A stretch of 64,000 nucleotides of DNA from JAJFUG01 sp964473155 (GCA_964473155.1 CAYYNT010000003.1:62001-126000), one strand, 5' to 3'; positions 25,112-33,670 are shown, counted from the first letter of the stretch. The notes: generated by a model from the letters alone, not told the origin. Translations and numbers: made by a program.

Positions 25112-25822
25112 TCACTCACGGGTCAGGGCATAGAAAAAAATATTCACTCCCATCCTGAGAGCGCTTTCGCGAATCGGTTCCGGATCCTTGTGCACTTGTG
25201 GATCTTCCCAACCGTCACCCAGGTCAGTATTCAGGCTGTAAAACACAACCAGACGGCCATCGACGAATATTCCGAGACCTTTTGGCGGTCCGCCGTCATG
25301 TTCGTGAACTTTGGGCAATCCATCCGGGAAATCAAAGACAGAATGATAAATTGGAAAATCAAATGGAATTTCCACAAACTCTTTATCCGGAAACACCTTT
25401 TTCATCTCACGGCGGAAACCGGCATCCATCCCGTAATTGTCATCTGCATGCAGGAAACCGCCTTCGCTGAGATATTTCCTCAACCGGATGGCTTCTTCTT
25501 CATCGAATATTATATTCCCGTGGCCGTTCAGGTACAGATAAGGGTGACGGAAAAGCTCCGGGCTTTTTAAACGCACTTGAGCCTCTTGCTTGTCGACCTC
25601 CAATCCGGTATACTTTCTGATCGCGTCGAGCAGGTTGATCAGTGAAGAAGGGTTTGAGTACCAGTCTCCACCGCCCTCGTACATCACTCTCGCGATCGTC
25701 ATCACCGCCGGGCTGGAGGATGAACGGCCAGGAGACTGTCCCTCAGCCGGCAGATAAAGCAGCAGTCCGGCGGAAACGATCAATGCGGCGACAGTGTTTT
25801 TTATCTTCGTCTTTTTCATCAT
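25112..25822 (-). CDS. DUF4159 family exported protein
   Basis: A 236-residue protein with a signal peptide (MMKKTKIKNTVAALIVSAG...). The mature domain is the DUF4159 fold, related to ThuA/glutamine-amidotransferase-like domains: MYEGGGDWYSNPSSL, then GGFLHADDNYGMDAGFRREM, then HSVFDFPDGLPK and NTDLGDGWEDP. The long upstream in-frame extension was not used because it would overlap the divergent gene at 25856 and would bury the signal peptide; the ATG at 25822 is chosen, though no strong Shine-Dalgarno is visible. Likely co-transcribed with DUF4175. Enzymatic activity has not been established for the family. Confidence 0.82.
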   Translation of the reverse strand: MMKKTKIKNTVAALIVSAGLLLYLPAEGQSPGRSSSSPAVMTIARVMYEGGGDWYSNPSSLINLLDAIRKYTGLEVDKQEAQVRLKSPELFRHPYLYLNGHGNIIFDEEEAIRLRKYLSEGGFLHADDNYGMDAGFRREMKKVFPDKEFVEIPFDFPIYHSVFDFPDGLPKVHEHDGGPPKGLGIFVDGRLVVFYSLNTDLGDGWEDPQVHKDPEPIRESALRMGVNIFFYALTRE

Positions 25823-25855
25823 TGTTCTGAAAAGTGCAGTAATCAACCGGGGTTT

Positions 25856-26335
25856 ATGGTCATGGATGCCGAGGTGCGCCGGAAAATCTATCTGGTCCTT
25901 TTTCTGTTTGCCGTCTATACGGCAGTCTGCTTCTGGGTTCCTTACAGCAAGCTCTGGGTGATGAAAGACCTGATGCAGACTCAATCCCGTATGTTTTTTG
26001 CCACCCAGTCAGTCGAACAGGTTCACAAATACTTGAGCGGCAAAGCGGCTGAACTCGAGCTGGATGTACGGCCCGAGGATATAAAGGTACAGACTATCAA
26101 CGGGGAAATAATCTATATCGAATTAAGCTGGAAAGCTCCGGTCAATATACTTCTGTTCCGCACCAGTCTGGATTTCAGTCCCAGGATTTTCGGCCTGATC
26201 CGTGGTTTCGAAAACTTTTCAACCGGGAGCGAGTTGCCGGATAGCCTGGTTTCCGAACTGTCTGACAGCACTACCCGCTTCCTGAAAAACCGGAATGTGC
26301 TCGGGCGTTCTATTAAAAATTTCTTTTCCCGCTGA
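25856..26335 (+). CDS. Unrecognised single-pass membrane protein
   Basis: A 159-residue protein with an N-terminal membrane helix at about residues 10-30 (IYLVLFLFAVYTAVCFWV) and an extracytoplasmic domain of mixed alpha/beta character. An in-frame ATG two codons later (25862) is an equally good start. No family recognised. It is divergent from the DUF4159-DUF4175 unit with only 33 bp between the start codons, so shared regulation is possible. Convergent with the desaturase gene; the 82 bp after it hold no clear terminator. Confidence 0.6.
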   Translation: MVMDAEVRRKIYLVLFLFAVYTAVCFWVPYSKLWVMKDLMQTQSRMFFATQSVEQVHKYLSGKAAELELDVRPEDIKVQTINGEIIYIELSWKAPVNILLFRTSLDFSPRIFGLIRGFENFSTGSELPDSLVSELSDSTTRFLKNRNVLGRSIKNFFSR

Positions 26336-26417
26336 TCTCCCCTGCCCTGATGATACACCACATTTTGATTTCTGTTTAAAATAGCTGTCCCGCTTTTATT
26401 GTTCAAGGAGCCCGCTT

Positions 26418-27383
26418 TCAGGCAAAATCCCAGTGAGTATGCGGCTGGCGATTAAGAACAAGATATCCGTACAGCAGGCGAAGGTAGTTAAACGGCTTCA
26501 GACCGTGCCGAAGGTACAGAGGCGTCAGTAGAGCCTGCAAGCGCGGGAGATTGTAAAACGGAACACCGGGGAAATAATGATGTTCGAGGTGATAATTTGA
26601 ATTCAGGTATAAAAAGTCCCAGAACCAGTGCCCTGCCATCCAGGTAGTCCAGCCCGCCGGATCATCGGGAGTTATGTTATAATGCTGCCCGACCCGGTTG
26701 AGGGCAAATACCAGCGGGAACACAAAATAGACCGGCAGTGCATATGCCCTGAACCAGATTCCGAGCGAGCCCCATACGATAAGCGCAACCTGGAAAGCGA
26801 GATGACCGGATATCGAAACCAGACGCTCCCGCCTAATCTTCTTTCGCAGTTCCAATGGATAGCTCGCCGTCTCCTTTGCCGCTGCCCTGAAATAGATAAT
26901 AAAGAGGGCCGGGCTGAAATAAAGCAGTTTAATCAGCCGGGAGTTCTTCCGGGGTGAAAGATGATGCCGTTTAGGATCGAGGACCGGAGAACCGAGCTGA
27001 AGATGATGATCCAGATGCCAGCGGGTGAATTGAGAGCTTGAAATGCCACTCCAGAATGCGTAAAGATGACCAAGCAGCCGGTTGAACAGCGGATGGGGTC
27101 TGCTGAAAATCAGGTTGTGAAGCTGTTCATGAAGAAGAACCGTGAAATTGAAGACTGTGACTCCTGACAGGAAGGCCGCGAAAACTACTATCCAGCAGTT
27201 TTCATATCGTATGAGCGCCCAGGTGGAAAGTCCCAGAAATAGAAACTGACGGACAGTTACCATGAAGTGCCGCAATGGCTGCTTGCGCTGCAGCCGGGCT
27301 GTTTCATCATGATCGATAGTCCGCTTCAGTTCCTCGCGCAGATCGCGTGAGGTCTCGGCCCAGAAGTATTTCGACTGATACAC
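26418..27383 (-). CDS. Membrane fatty acid desaturase
   Basis: A 321-residue member of the membrane fatty-acid desaturase family. Three histidine boxes for the di-iron centre are present: HEQLHN near residue 89, HLDHH near 124-128, and HLEHHYFPGVP near 267. Four or so hydrophobic helices alternate with them. Such enzymes introduce double bonds into acyl chains using O2 and an electron donor; carotenoid or sphingolipid hydroxylase activity is also possible in this family. Starts with GTG. No electron-transfer partner lies beside it. Confidence 0.88.
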   Translation of the reverse strand: MYQSKYFWAETSRDLREELKRTIDHDETARLQRKQPLRHFMVTVRQFLFLGLSTWALIRYENCWIVVFAAFLSGVTVFNFTVLLHEQLHNLIFSRPHPLFNRLLGHLYAFWSGISSSQFTRWHLDHHLQLGSPVLDPKRHHLSPRKNSRLIKLLYFSPALFIIYFRAAAKETASYPLELRKKIRRERLVSISGHLAFQVALIVWGSLGIWFRAYALPVYFVFPLVFALNRVGQHYNITPDDPAGWTTWMAGHWFWDFLYLNSNYHLEHHYFPGVPFYNLPRLQALLTPLYLRHGLKPFNYLRLLYGYLVLNRQPHTHWDFA

Positions 27384-27559
27384 TCAAACCGTCCTCAATG
27401 ACTACCTCGTCAATCCGTCGAACCGATCACCCATCCTGTAATCTGCACTTTTGTGTATTCAATATAATATCCAGCGTCTCTTGTCAAGCCGGACAAAGCC
27501 CTGTCCGCAAAAAAAATACGGCATTGCATCCCTTTTGAAAGGGGCGGCAATGCCGCAAA

Positions 27560-27914
27560 TGGTGGAGGCGGTGGGCATCGAACCCACGTCCGAAGACAGG
27601 CCGGATATGACCACTACATGCTTAGCCGCCGTTCAGGTTGTCGTCCTCAAAAGACTACGTCGGCAAGTCTATCTCGGACCATCCGGTTAAGGTCTCGCCC
27701 GGAAGTCACCGGCATACAGCCAGGCCAGCCCGTTTTTGCGACGTCCGTCACCGCTCCACGGGCGGGGATCCTGTGACGGACGTGGATGCCTTTATCAGGC
27801 AGCCAGGGCCAAGTTGTCGTTGGCAGTTGTGTTTTTTCCCGTTTTTTAACGGGGCACGGGGCCCCGGCATGCTGTCATAACCTCCCTTGTCCCCGTCGAA
27901 ACCATGTCGCCCCC
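27560..27914 (-). ncRNA. ssrA: tmRNA (transfer-messenger RNA)
   Basis: A 355-nt tmRNA. The 5' end GGGGGCGACATGG and 3' end ...CCGCCTCCACCA pair as a 7-bp acceptor stem with one G-U; the T arm (GTGGGTTCGATGCCCAC) and an encoded CCA are present. The tag reading frame at 27795-27824 encodes ANDNLALAA followed by TGA TAA. The resume codon is probably GCC at 27824, but frames starting a few codons earlier (K-N-T-T-) are not excluded. It rescues stalled ribosomes together with SmpB. Confidence 0.97.
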
Positions 27915-27937
27915 GTTAGTCTCTTACGGTTATTTTG

Positions 27938-27966
27938 AACATATCCCCGCGCATTGACAATGTCAA
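27938..27966 (-). promoter_or_regulatory. tmRNA promoter
   Basis: On the minus strand: TTGACA (27966-27961), 17-bp spacer, TATGTT (27943-27938). Predicted transcription start is about 17 nt before the mature tmRNA 5' end, consistent with an RNase P-processed leader. Confidence 0.75.
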
Positions 27967-27982
27967 GTCCGGTGAGTAATTT
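27954..27982 (+). promoter_or_regulatory. Candidate promoter for the CvpA-family gene
   Basis: TTGACA at 27954-27959, 17-bp spacer, weak TAATTT at 27977-27982. Its -35 hexamer and that of the tmRNA promoter are the two arms of one 13-bp palindrome (TTGACA-A-TGTCAA). Confidence 0.4.
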
Positions 27983-28029
27983 ATTCCTGCGTTTCAAACC
28001 CTGAGTACTGTTCGATAAGGAGTGTCTCC

Positions 28030-28518
28030 GTGACCGTGATCGACTTCATCGTTGTCCTGTTTCTCGGGTTCTGCCTTTTGCAGGGTTTCTGGAAAGGCGC
28101 GGTCCGGGAATCGATTTCCCTGCTGGCTGTCTGTCTTGGACTGATTACAGCATTCAATTTTTACGGCCTGGCCGGAGAAAAACTGACCTCAATGGCGCAT
28201 ATTCCTCTGCCCGCCGAAACTGTCGGATTTGTTGCGGTCTATCTGCTGGTCTGGCTGGCGGTGAAGCTCGCGGGCTGGTCATTCAGCCATGGCGAAAAAG
28301 AGAAGAAACCCTCCTCAGCCGGCCGCCTTGGCGGAGTCGCGCTGGGCCTGATACGCGGTGCAATCTTAGCTTCACTCGTTTTCATGTATGCCGAGATTAG
28401 TTTCCCGCATAATAAAATCACCGGCCCCAACTATCTCACTCCTTATCTTCTGCGCAGCGCCCATTTCTGCCTGGAACATGCGCCGTTCATGCCTCCGCAA
28501 TTGTTCAGAAAGTCATAA
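28030..28518 (+). CDS. CvpA family membrane protein
   Basis: A 162-residue protein with four hydrophobic helices (about 4-22, 28-50, 66-84, 102-122) and the CvpA-type opening VIDFIVVLFLGFCLLQGFWKGAVRE. CvpA is required for colicin V production and envelope stress tolerance in E. coli; its molecular role is unclear. GTG start at 28030 with AAGGAG 7 nt upstream. It is a single gene, divergent from tmRNA. The family call rests on the first helix pair and length. Confidence 0.82.
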   Translation: MTVIDFIVVLFLGFCLLQGFWKGAVRESISLLAVCLGLITAFNFYGLAGEKLTSMAHIPLPAETVGFVAVYLLVWLAVKLAGWSFSHGEKEKKPSSAGRLGGVALGLIRGAILASLVFMYAEISFPHNKITGPNYLTPYLLRSAHFCLEHAPFMPPQLFRKS

Positions 28519-28594
28519 TCTGTTGTATAAGCGCCGCCCGAGTGTGTCAGTATTCATATGGAGCCCGCCCGTTCATTCGCTTCAATCCGCTTGT

Positions 28595-28631
28595 AAACAA
28601 GAACGCCTGCCCTTTTTACTGATGGCAGGCG
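28595..28631 (-). terminator. Intrinsic terminator, lytic transglycosylase gene
   Basis: Eight-bp stem CGCCTGCC/GGCAGGCG with a 12-nt loop; minus-strand tail TTCTTGTTT. It may also stop plus-strand transcripts from the CvpA gene (tail CGATTTCTTT). Confidence 0.75.
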
Positions 28632-28659
28632 CGATTTCTTTCCATCAACCTGATCTCCG

Positions 28660-29385
28660 TTACATGCTGCCGCCCATGATTCTGGAAGCGTAGCCATTGG
28701 ACGGATCAAGGCCCACGGAGAGAAGCGAATTAATCGTTCCGCGCCCGCGATTATATGCAAGCAGCGCCAGCCGAAGATCTCCGCGGAAAAAATGCAGTTG
28801 ATCCTTTAGATGCTTGATACCTATCCGGATGTTATAGGCAGGATCGAAAAGCTTTTCAACCGTGGCCCCCGGATCGATTGTCAGAGCCGTCTCAGGACGC
28901 ACCTGCATCAAACCGATCTCACCCACCTTGCCAACGGCCTTGGTGTTGAACTGGCTTTCCACGTTGATGACGTTGAATATGAGACCGGGGTCCATGTTTT
29001 CATTCTCACTGATTGAGCAGATCAACCGCGCGAGATCCCAGTCTATGTTAAACCTTTCGGCAAAATGACTCGCGTTCCTGTTCGATTCTACCTGCACGGA
29101 ACGGGCAAGCGCAACACGCCGCATGGCGCGGGCCTCGGCTATCAATGGAACCTCATTATCCGGGATTGTCCCGCCAAGATGTATTTTTATCTCGGTCGAT
29201 GTTGAAACCGGCGACTGATACAACCAGTGTACCACTGATGCCGAAAGAGTGACAGCGACAATACCGAACAGAATGTTGGATGAACGTTTGAGCAGCCGCG
29301 TAAATCCGTTGCTTCGGAAACGCGCCCCCCTTAATCGAACCTTTGTCTTACGGTCTATCTCACTCCATATTCCAGCTTTCTGCAT
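28660..29385 (-). CDS. Lytic transglycosylase (SLT domain), membrane anchored
   Basis: A 241-residue protein: basic N-terminus, one membrane helix at about 35-55, then an SLT-type transglycosylase domain from about residue 105. Motifs are NVINVESQFNTKAVG with the catalytic Glu (VES), GEIGLMQV, and the C-terminal LLAYNRGRGTI. It cleaves the MurNAc-GlcNAc bond to make 1,6-anhydromuropeptides. The ATG at 29385 is chosen over TTG at 29394, since AAGGGG lies 9 nt upstream. Own terminator; the upstream 370 bp are AT-rich and hold no other gene on this strand. Confidence 0.9.
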   Translation of the reverse strand: MQKAGIWSEIDRKTKVRLRGARFRSNGFTRLLKRSSNILFGIVAVTLSASVVHWLYQSPVSTSTEIKIHLGGTIPDNEVPLIAEARAMRRVALARSVQVESNRNASHFAERFNIDWDLARLICSISENENMDPGLIFNVINVESQFNTKAVGKVGEIGLMQVRPETALTIDPGATVEKLFDPAYNIRIGIKHLKDQLHFFRGDLRLALLAYNRGRGTINSLLSVGLDPSNGYASRIMGGSM

Positions 29386-29697
29386 CTTTAACAACCCCTT
29401 TTGGACTTAGGCATATGATGCCTGTTACCAAGTTCCGGCGGCCTTTTTCAGCCGCCAATCCGCTCACATTCCCGATTCCCTCTCCCCGGAGCAGCTTAAT
29501 ACGATCTATTATTAAAAGGATGACTTCTCCTTAAATAAAGCAATATCTCTGCCCTTGACGATAAAAGTTTAAAATACTGTTTTTACGGACCCCAAAAACA
29601 GATACACCATATATAGACCAAACCCTTTTAAGGCCCACTAAATATGGGGCGGTAAATGGATTTTGTCAAGATTTTTGTTTGGTTTAACCTTTTGTAT

Positions 29698-29726
29698 TGG
29701 ACAATTGCTCAATCCGGAGTTATTAT
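29698..29726 (+). promoter_or_regulatory. Candidate sigma-70 promoter for a small membrane protein
   Basis: TGGACA (5 of 6) at 29698-29703, 17-bp spacer, TATTAT (5 of 6) at 29721-29726; 46 bp before the 49-codon reading frame. The 300 bp to its left (29395-29697) show only AT-rich sequence. Confidence 0.55.
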
Positions 29727-29772
29727 CACGCAGATTCCATGCCACTTTAAACCTTGACTGGATGAGCGATTA

Positions 29773-29922
29773 ATGCGCAACGAAAGACTTGACGATTTTT
29801 CCTTCTATGCCGGTGAGGCTTTCAACTGGTTTCTTAACGCAGCCATTTTCGCGCTGCTCTATCTTATCGCCTCAAAAGTGCTAATAAACATTTCCTCGCT
29901 TCTTAACCTGATTTCGCTCTGA
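29773..29922 (+). CDS. Small single-helix membrane protein, 49 residues
   Basis: Reading frame of 49 codons in a 550-bp gap. The sequence starts MRNERLDDFSFYAGEAFNW, followed by one hydrophobic helix (about residues 18-33, LNAAIFALLYLIAS) and a Ser/Leu-rich end. GGATGAG about 9 nt upstream is a weak Shine-Dalgarno, and a good promoter lies 46 bp upstream. Transcribed toward the GWxTD gene on the opposite strand, ending 15 bp short of it. No family recognised. It could be chance, but promoter plus helix make a real gene plausible. Confidence 0.5.
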   Translation: MRNERLDDFSFYAGEAFNWFLNAAIFALLYLIASKVLINISSLLNLISL

Positions 29923-29937
29923 GCCTGTCTGACTTTT

Positions 29938-32268
29938 TTACTTCGTAATTAGGAATGTCGCGTCTTTTGCCACCTGCCTGCCGGCCACAGTGTCCGACAC
30001 TGTCACCATTACATTGTACCTTCCAGGAGGATAGCTCGCAGCATCTATCGACAAATAGATTGGATCGATATTGCCGGGGCGTTCCCAGTCACGTTCAAAC
30101 GTTGAAACCACCTTGCCCGTCTCATCTTTGACGCCGATCAGTCGACCCAGAGTGCGGATGATCTTCTGTGCAGCACTCAACTCCCCCGCCGTAGAGCTTA
30201 CCGTATATTCAACACGGATATGCTTGCCGCCCGCAGAATCGGGTTTGACATTATACAACTCATAGTAGATGAAAACAGGCTGATCTTTCTTGAACGACGA
30301 GGACGGCATCGGCATTATCCGATGCCCTCGTATATTGAATTTCCCTGGAGTCTTGTCTTCGACCACATCCGCCGCAAGAAGCAGATCGCTAACGTACAGG
30401 CTGTCCGGAGAGCGGAACGAAGGGACCGAATAATTGCTTTTATATATCTGCATCAGATTGCTCTTGACCTGCTTCATCCTGACAACCAGGTGATAATTCC
30501 CGGGTTTAAGCTGCATCCCGATCAGGTCCGGGATCATCTGGTCTTTTGAAGACACGAAGTTGTTGAGACGGTATGTTTTAGACTGTTTCGCCCTGGTCAC
30601 CTCATTCCACCAGCTGTCATATACCACTATCTCCAGATCGACTGGAATATCTACTGCCCCGAACGGATCCGGCACCTTGATCTGGTCCGTCGGGAGGGCA
30701 AAGAACACTCCCATGGCGCTAAGGGTGTCCTGACCTTTGAGCGAAACCGGGTAGTAGTAAAAATTCATGGGATCTTCCTCGGGCTTGTACTCGAATGTCT
30801 CAGTAACTTCTCCCTCGGTGAACCCCCGCTCTGTAAGCATCTCCTCTTCCGCGAAAAGGTCCATCAGGCTGCCGTGACGGGCCTGTTCGATGTTGCCCTG
30901 AAAATTGCTGAGCTCGTTGGCCAACTGGTCATATTTGGGATGTATCTCTCCACGTGAGCGGAACAGGGCCACTATATTGCTTCCGCCCATGTTGATTTCT
31001 GTCTGAATGTCTGGTACGAGCGCCTCCTCCAGGCGGTAGACCATACGGTAGACGTTGTTCCGAGCAACAAAATTGTAAAGAAGCGGCTGGGAGCGGTTCT
31101 TACTGTAAAGCCAGGTCTCGTTGTCACGGATAGCCCAGTTGCCGTTAAGGCTTATTTTCTGGTCCGGCTCGCCGTGTTTGATATACACTCGGCCGCGCTC
31201 GTCATACCCTGGTTTAAGGGGGCTGTAAAACTTCTTCTTCACTTCCTCAATCCGGCGGTAATGTTCCACCAGCCGCTCATTTGTCATGGTAGTTACAGTT
31301 GGGTCCTTGCGGTTCCAGAATGAGATAAGAAACAGCCCTTTATGCCCGGAAGGAGTCAGCTTGAACTCCCGTCTCTCGTCACTGGTGGTGATGTCTCGGA
31401 TATCCTCCAGAGCTTCCTCGGCCAGTTGATCATCCATTTCTCGCGCGGCGCTGAAATAGGCCTCGCAGGCCAGCTCATTTTCTTCAAGATGCAACAGTTC
31501 CTTCGACATCAGAAAACGCTGACGGGCAGTAAGGCTGTCCAATCCGGCTTTTTCGATGCGGTAAAAAATATCTTTGGCCAGGTCTTTATCGCCGGAGTTG
31601 GTATAAATACGGGCAAGCTGGAACAGGAATTCCGGCTTGTCGTTGTGTAATTCGGACATTTCGTTCAGGAACAGTATCCCGCGTTCGTGGAACTTATCAT
31701 CGATATAAGCGTCACACAGAGTGTTCAATGTTTTAATATCATTGATGTCTTCGCGCACAAGCTGCTCGAGCGAATCCCAGAACAAGGCGTCATCACCGCC
31801 TTTTTTCTTGAACCTGTCGCTCACCATGGCGCGCCAGTATCTTACTCTGCGGCTCTCTCCATCAATCGCACCAAGGTTTTTAAGACATTCCTGCGCTTCT
31901 TTCTCCTTGTTGCGGATCAAGCTTACCTCAACCAGCCCCTCCCATGCATCCGGAAGATGCTTGTTCATTTCGAGTGCTTTGCGGAAGGTCTTTTCCGCAT
32001 CCTTATCGTCCTTCCGGTACAACTGTGATCGACCCAGATCGACAAGTATCTCGGGGGTCGGCTTGTTGTCTTTAAGATATTTGGATATGGCGTCTCCCGC
32101 TTCCTCCCAGCCGCTGTTCTGCACCGCCATGCGGGCATACTCCAGCAGCGCCTGCCCGCTCAAGGTGTCCACCGGAGCGCTCTGCGCCAGGAGCATACCG
32201 GACGGAGAAAGGAGGCAGATGATTAATAAAGCCGTGATAGCCGAGCCAGTATTATATCTTGACATCAA
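29938..32268 (-). CDS. GWxTD domain protein with N-terminal TPRs
   Basis: A 776-residue exported protein. A signal peptide (to about residue 30, ...GMLLAQ) is followed by TPR-like helices (about 35-270), then the GWxTD domain: FLISFWNRKDPTVTTMTNERLVEHYRR... is the family pattern W-x-x-x-D-P-T, and YDERGRVYIKHGEPDQ the G-x-P-D turn. The C-terminal ~300 residues are beta-rich. GWxTD proteins are found in FCB and Acidobacteriota genomes with large extracellular protein systems; their function is unknown. MM start; either Met (32268 or 32265) is possible. Confidence 0.85.
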   Translation of the reverse strand: MMSRYNTGSAITALLIICLLSPSGMLLAQSAPVDTLSGQALLEYARMAVQNSGWEEAGDAISKYLKDNKPTPEILVDLGRSQLYRKDDKDAEKTFRKALEMNKHLPDAWEGLVEVSLIRNKEKEAQECLKNLGAIDGESRRVRYWRAMVSDRFKKKGGDDALFWDSLEQLVREDINDIKTLNTLCDAYIDDKFHERGILFLNEMSELHNDKPEFLFQLARIYTNSGDKDLAKDIFYRIEKAGLDSLTARQRFLMSKELLHLEENELACEAYFSAAREMDDQLAEEALEDIRDITTSDERREFKLTPSGHKGLFLISFWNRKDPTVTTMTNERLVEHYRRIEEVKKKFYSPLKPGYDERGRVYIKHGEPDQKISLNGNWAIRDNETWLYSKNRSQPLLYNFVARNNVYRMVYRLEEALVPDIQTEINMGGSNIVALFRSRGEIHPKYDQLANELSNFQGNIEQARHGSLMDLFAEEEMLTERGFTEGEVTETFEYKPEEDPMNFYYYPVSLKGQDTLSAMGVFFALPTDQIKVPDPFGAVDIPVDLEIVVYDSWWNEVTRAKQSKTYRLNNFVSSKDQMIPDLIGMQLKPGNYHLVVRMKQVKSNLMQIYKSNYSVPSFRSPDSLYVSDLLLAADVVEDKTPGKFNIRGHRIMPMPSSSFKKDQPVFIYYELYNVKPDSAGGKHIRVEYTVSSTAGELSAAQKIIRTLGRLIGVKDETGKVVSTFERDWERPGNIDPIYLSIDAASYPPGRYNVMVTVSDTVAGRQVAKDATFLITK

Positions 32269-32618
32269 AGCCCCACGCTCAAGCAGCAGTTGTCTTGAAA
32301 CAACTCTTAAATTTTACACCAGAGAGCCGAATGTGTTCAGATTCCAAATTGCAACCGCCATTCTAAATTATAACTTTAAAACAACGCCACAATTGGTTCA
32401 TTTTAAACAAGTAACGATGTTCAAAGCCTGGCAATTGAATGGATGAAAACAGAATTGGAACCCGAGCGATGGTAAAATCGGCGACTGCGCACTCGACAGT
32501 TCAGTATTATCCAACTATCGAAATACGGCCCTGTAAAGGTCAGTAAAAAAACGCGTCAGAATGCTGCCAACGGCCATGCCTGAAACATGATTTACTCGAC
32601 AGGGCTTGAGGGATGGAG
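32269..32618. other. Gene-free AT-rich upstream region of the GWxTD gene
   Basis: About 350 bp without a convincing reading frame. A TATAAT hexamer on the minus strand at 32372-32367 could be the -10 of the GWxTD gene, but no matching -35 is visible. Nothing else is recognised. Confidence 0.4.
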
Positions 32619-32684
32619 TACAAAAATAAAGCTCCGTCCCGGCGCTGTCAAGCTATTCCTGACTTAACAGCCCGGTACGGAGCT
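32619..32684 (-). terminator. Intrinsic terminator of the era-porU-porV unit
   Basis: Long imperfect stem: AGCTCCGT/ACGGAGCT, then CCGG/CCGG and GCTGT/ACAGC separated by single mismatches; minus-strand tail TTTATTTTTG. It lies just after the DUF5683-like gene. Confidence 0.85.
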
Positions 32685-32699
32685 ATAACTAAAGTCTTA

Positions 32700-33608
32700 T
32701 CAGAAGCTTTTCGAAACACTTAGCGCCATTCCAGGACCATCTTTCGGATCAACCGCGCGCGGCAATAGCACCAGGCTCAGGCTGTTGTTCCGCATGCCGC
32801 GGGTCTGGTTGATCTTCTCCATGACCAGCATGTCGATGGCGCTGATAATATGATTGGCAAGCAGCACCGCCGTGAACTTGTTCCGTCTGCGGTAAGAATC
32901 CTCGGCGCTGTTAAACACTTTGTGATACAGAGTCTCGCTGCTTTCCAGTCCGGTCCAGTCCCAGTTGTACTGGAGAGGGTAAACCGCCTCGCTATAGGCC
33001 GCGAGGGCGCGGGCCTCCTCCTCGGCGCTTTGAGCCACCGGGATGCCGCCATTGGTGCCGGAATAATTATTGATCCTGGCAATCTGCCACTGATGGCCGT
33101 TATAAGTGCGGGTGTCGGTTTCGGGTTGAATGCCCTCACGCGACGGGTCATTGTCGTAATCGCCGCTGGAGGTCCACTTGGTCAGGTCCTCGTAGTATTC
33201 ACCGAAACCTCCGGACATCTCTTCCGGGACTTCTTCCGGGTTGTTGCGCAGCCCGCCAAGCACGAAATTGCGCCTCGCCTGCCGCGAGATTTCATGATAC
33301 CGGTCCACGCGATCGTGGGCCTGAGCGTTGAAGAAAACCATACCGGTTATCGCGGCGCCCTCGGCCGCGAAATAAGCCCAGCCTCGCCACTGCCCTTCCA
33401 GATACTGAGGCAGCCCTGGAACGAGCGCGCCAAGAGCGATACGTATCCCGGGATGCAGGTCGCGAACAAATTCAGACCCGCTTTTTTTGAATTCTCCCTC
33501 AACAGACCGGCCTGCTGCAATCGGTGACTGTTGCCCTGTAACCGGATTAACCTGGGCAACCAGAGACGAAGAGCAAAGGAACACGGCCAGCAGAAAAGTC
33601 GGCCTCAT
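32700..33608 (-). CDS. DUF5683-like exported protein
   Basis: A 302-residue protein with a signal peptide (MRPTFLLAVFLCSSSLVAQ). The segment ALGALVPGLPQYLEGQWRGW followed by a hydrophobic helix resembles DUF5683, small-helix proteins with a PGxxQ turn found in Bacteroidota envelopes. The middle is Gly/Asp/Asn-rich and hydrophilic. The ATG at 33608 is preferred over 33623 because AGGGGAG lies 3 nt upstream and it places the signal peptide first. It is the last gene after porV, with a 104-bp spacer holding a stable hairpin. Family call is moderate. Confidence 0.6.
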   Translation of the reverse strand: MRPTFLLAVFLCSSSLVAQVNPVTGQQSPIAAGRSVEGEFKKSGSEFVRDLHPGIRIALGALVPGLPQYLEGQWRGWAYFAAEGAAITGMVFFNAQAHDRVDRYHEISRQARRNFVLGGLRNNPEEVPEEMSGGFGEYYEDLTKWTSSGDYDNDPSREGIQPETDTRTYNGHQWQIARINNYSGTNGGIPVAQSAEEEARALAAYSEAVYPLQYNWDWTGLESSETLYHKVFNSAEDSYRRRNKFTAVLLANHIISAIDMLVMEKINQTRGMRNNSLSLVLLPRAVDPKDGPGMALSVSKSF

Positions 33609-33627
33609 TATCTCCCCTGTCATAAGA

Positions 33628-33670
33628 AGCCCCTGGAGTCCCCTCCGGTCCGGAAGAGATCCCAGGGGCT
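33628..33670 (-). promoter_or_regulatory. Intercistronic hairpin between porV and the DUF5683-like gene
   Basis: Nine-bp stem (AGCCCCTGG/CCAGGGGCT) enclosing a TTCCGGACCGGAG palindrome; no T tract follows. It could stabilise the upstream mRNA or lower expression of the last gene. Confidence 0.5.

Noticed and set aside
27451..27690. Frame containing VEAVGIEPTS
   Set aside because: A well-known false translation of tRNA-like 3' ends; here it is the reverse strand of tmRNA.
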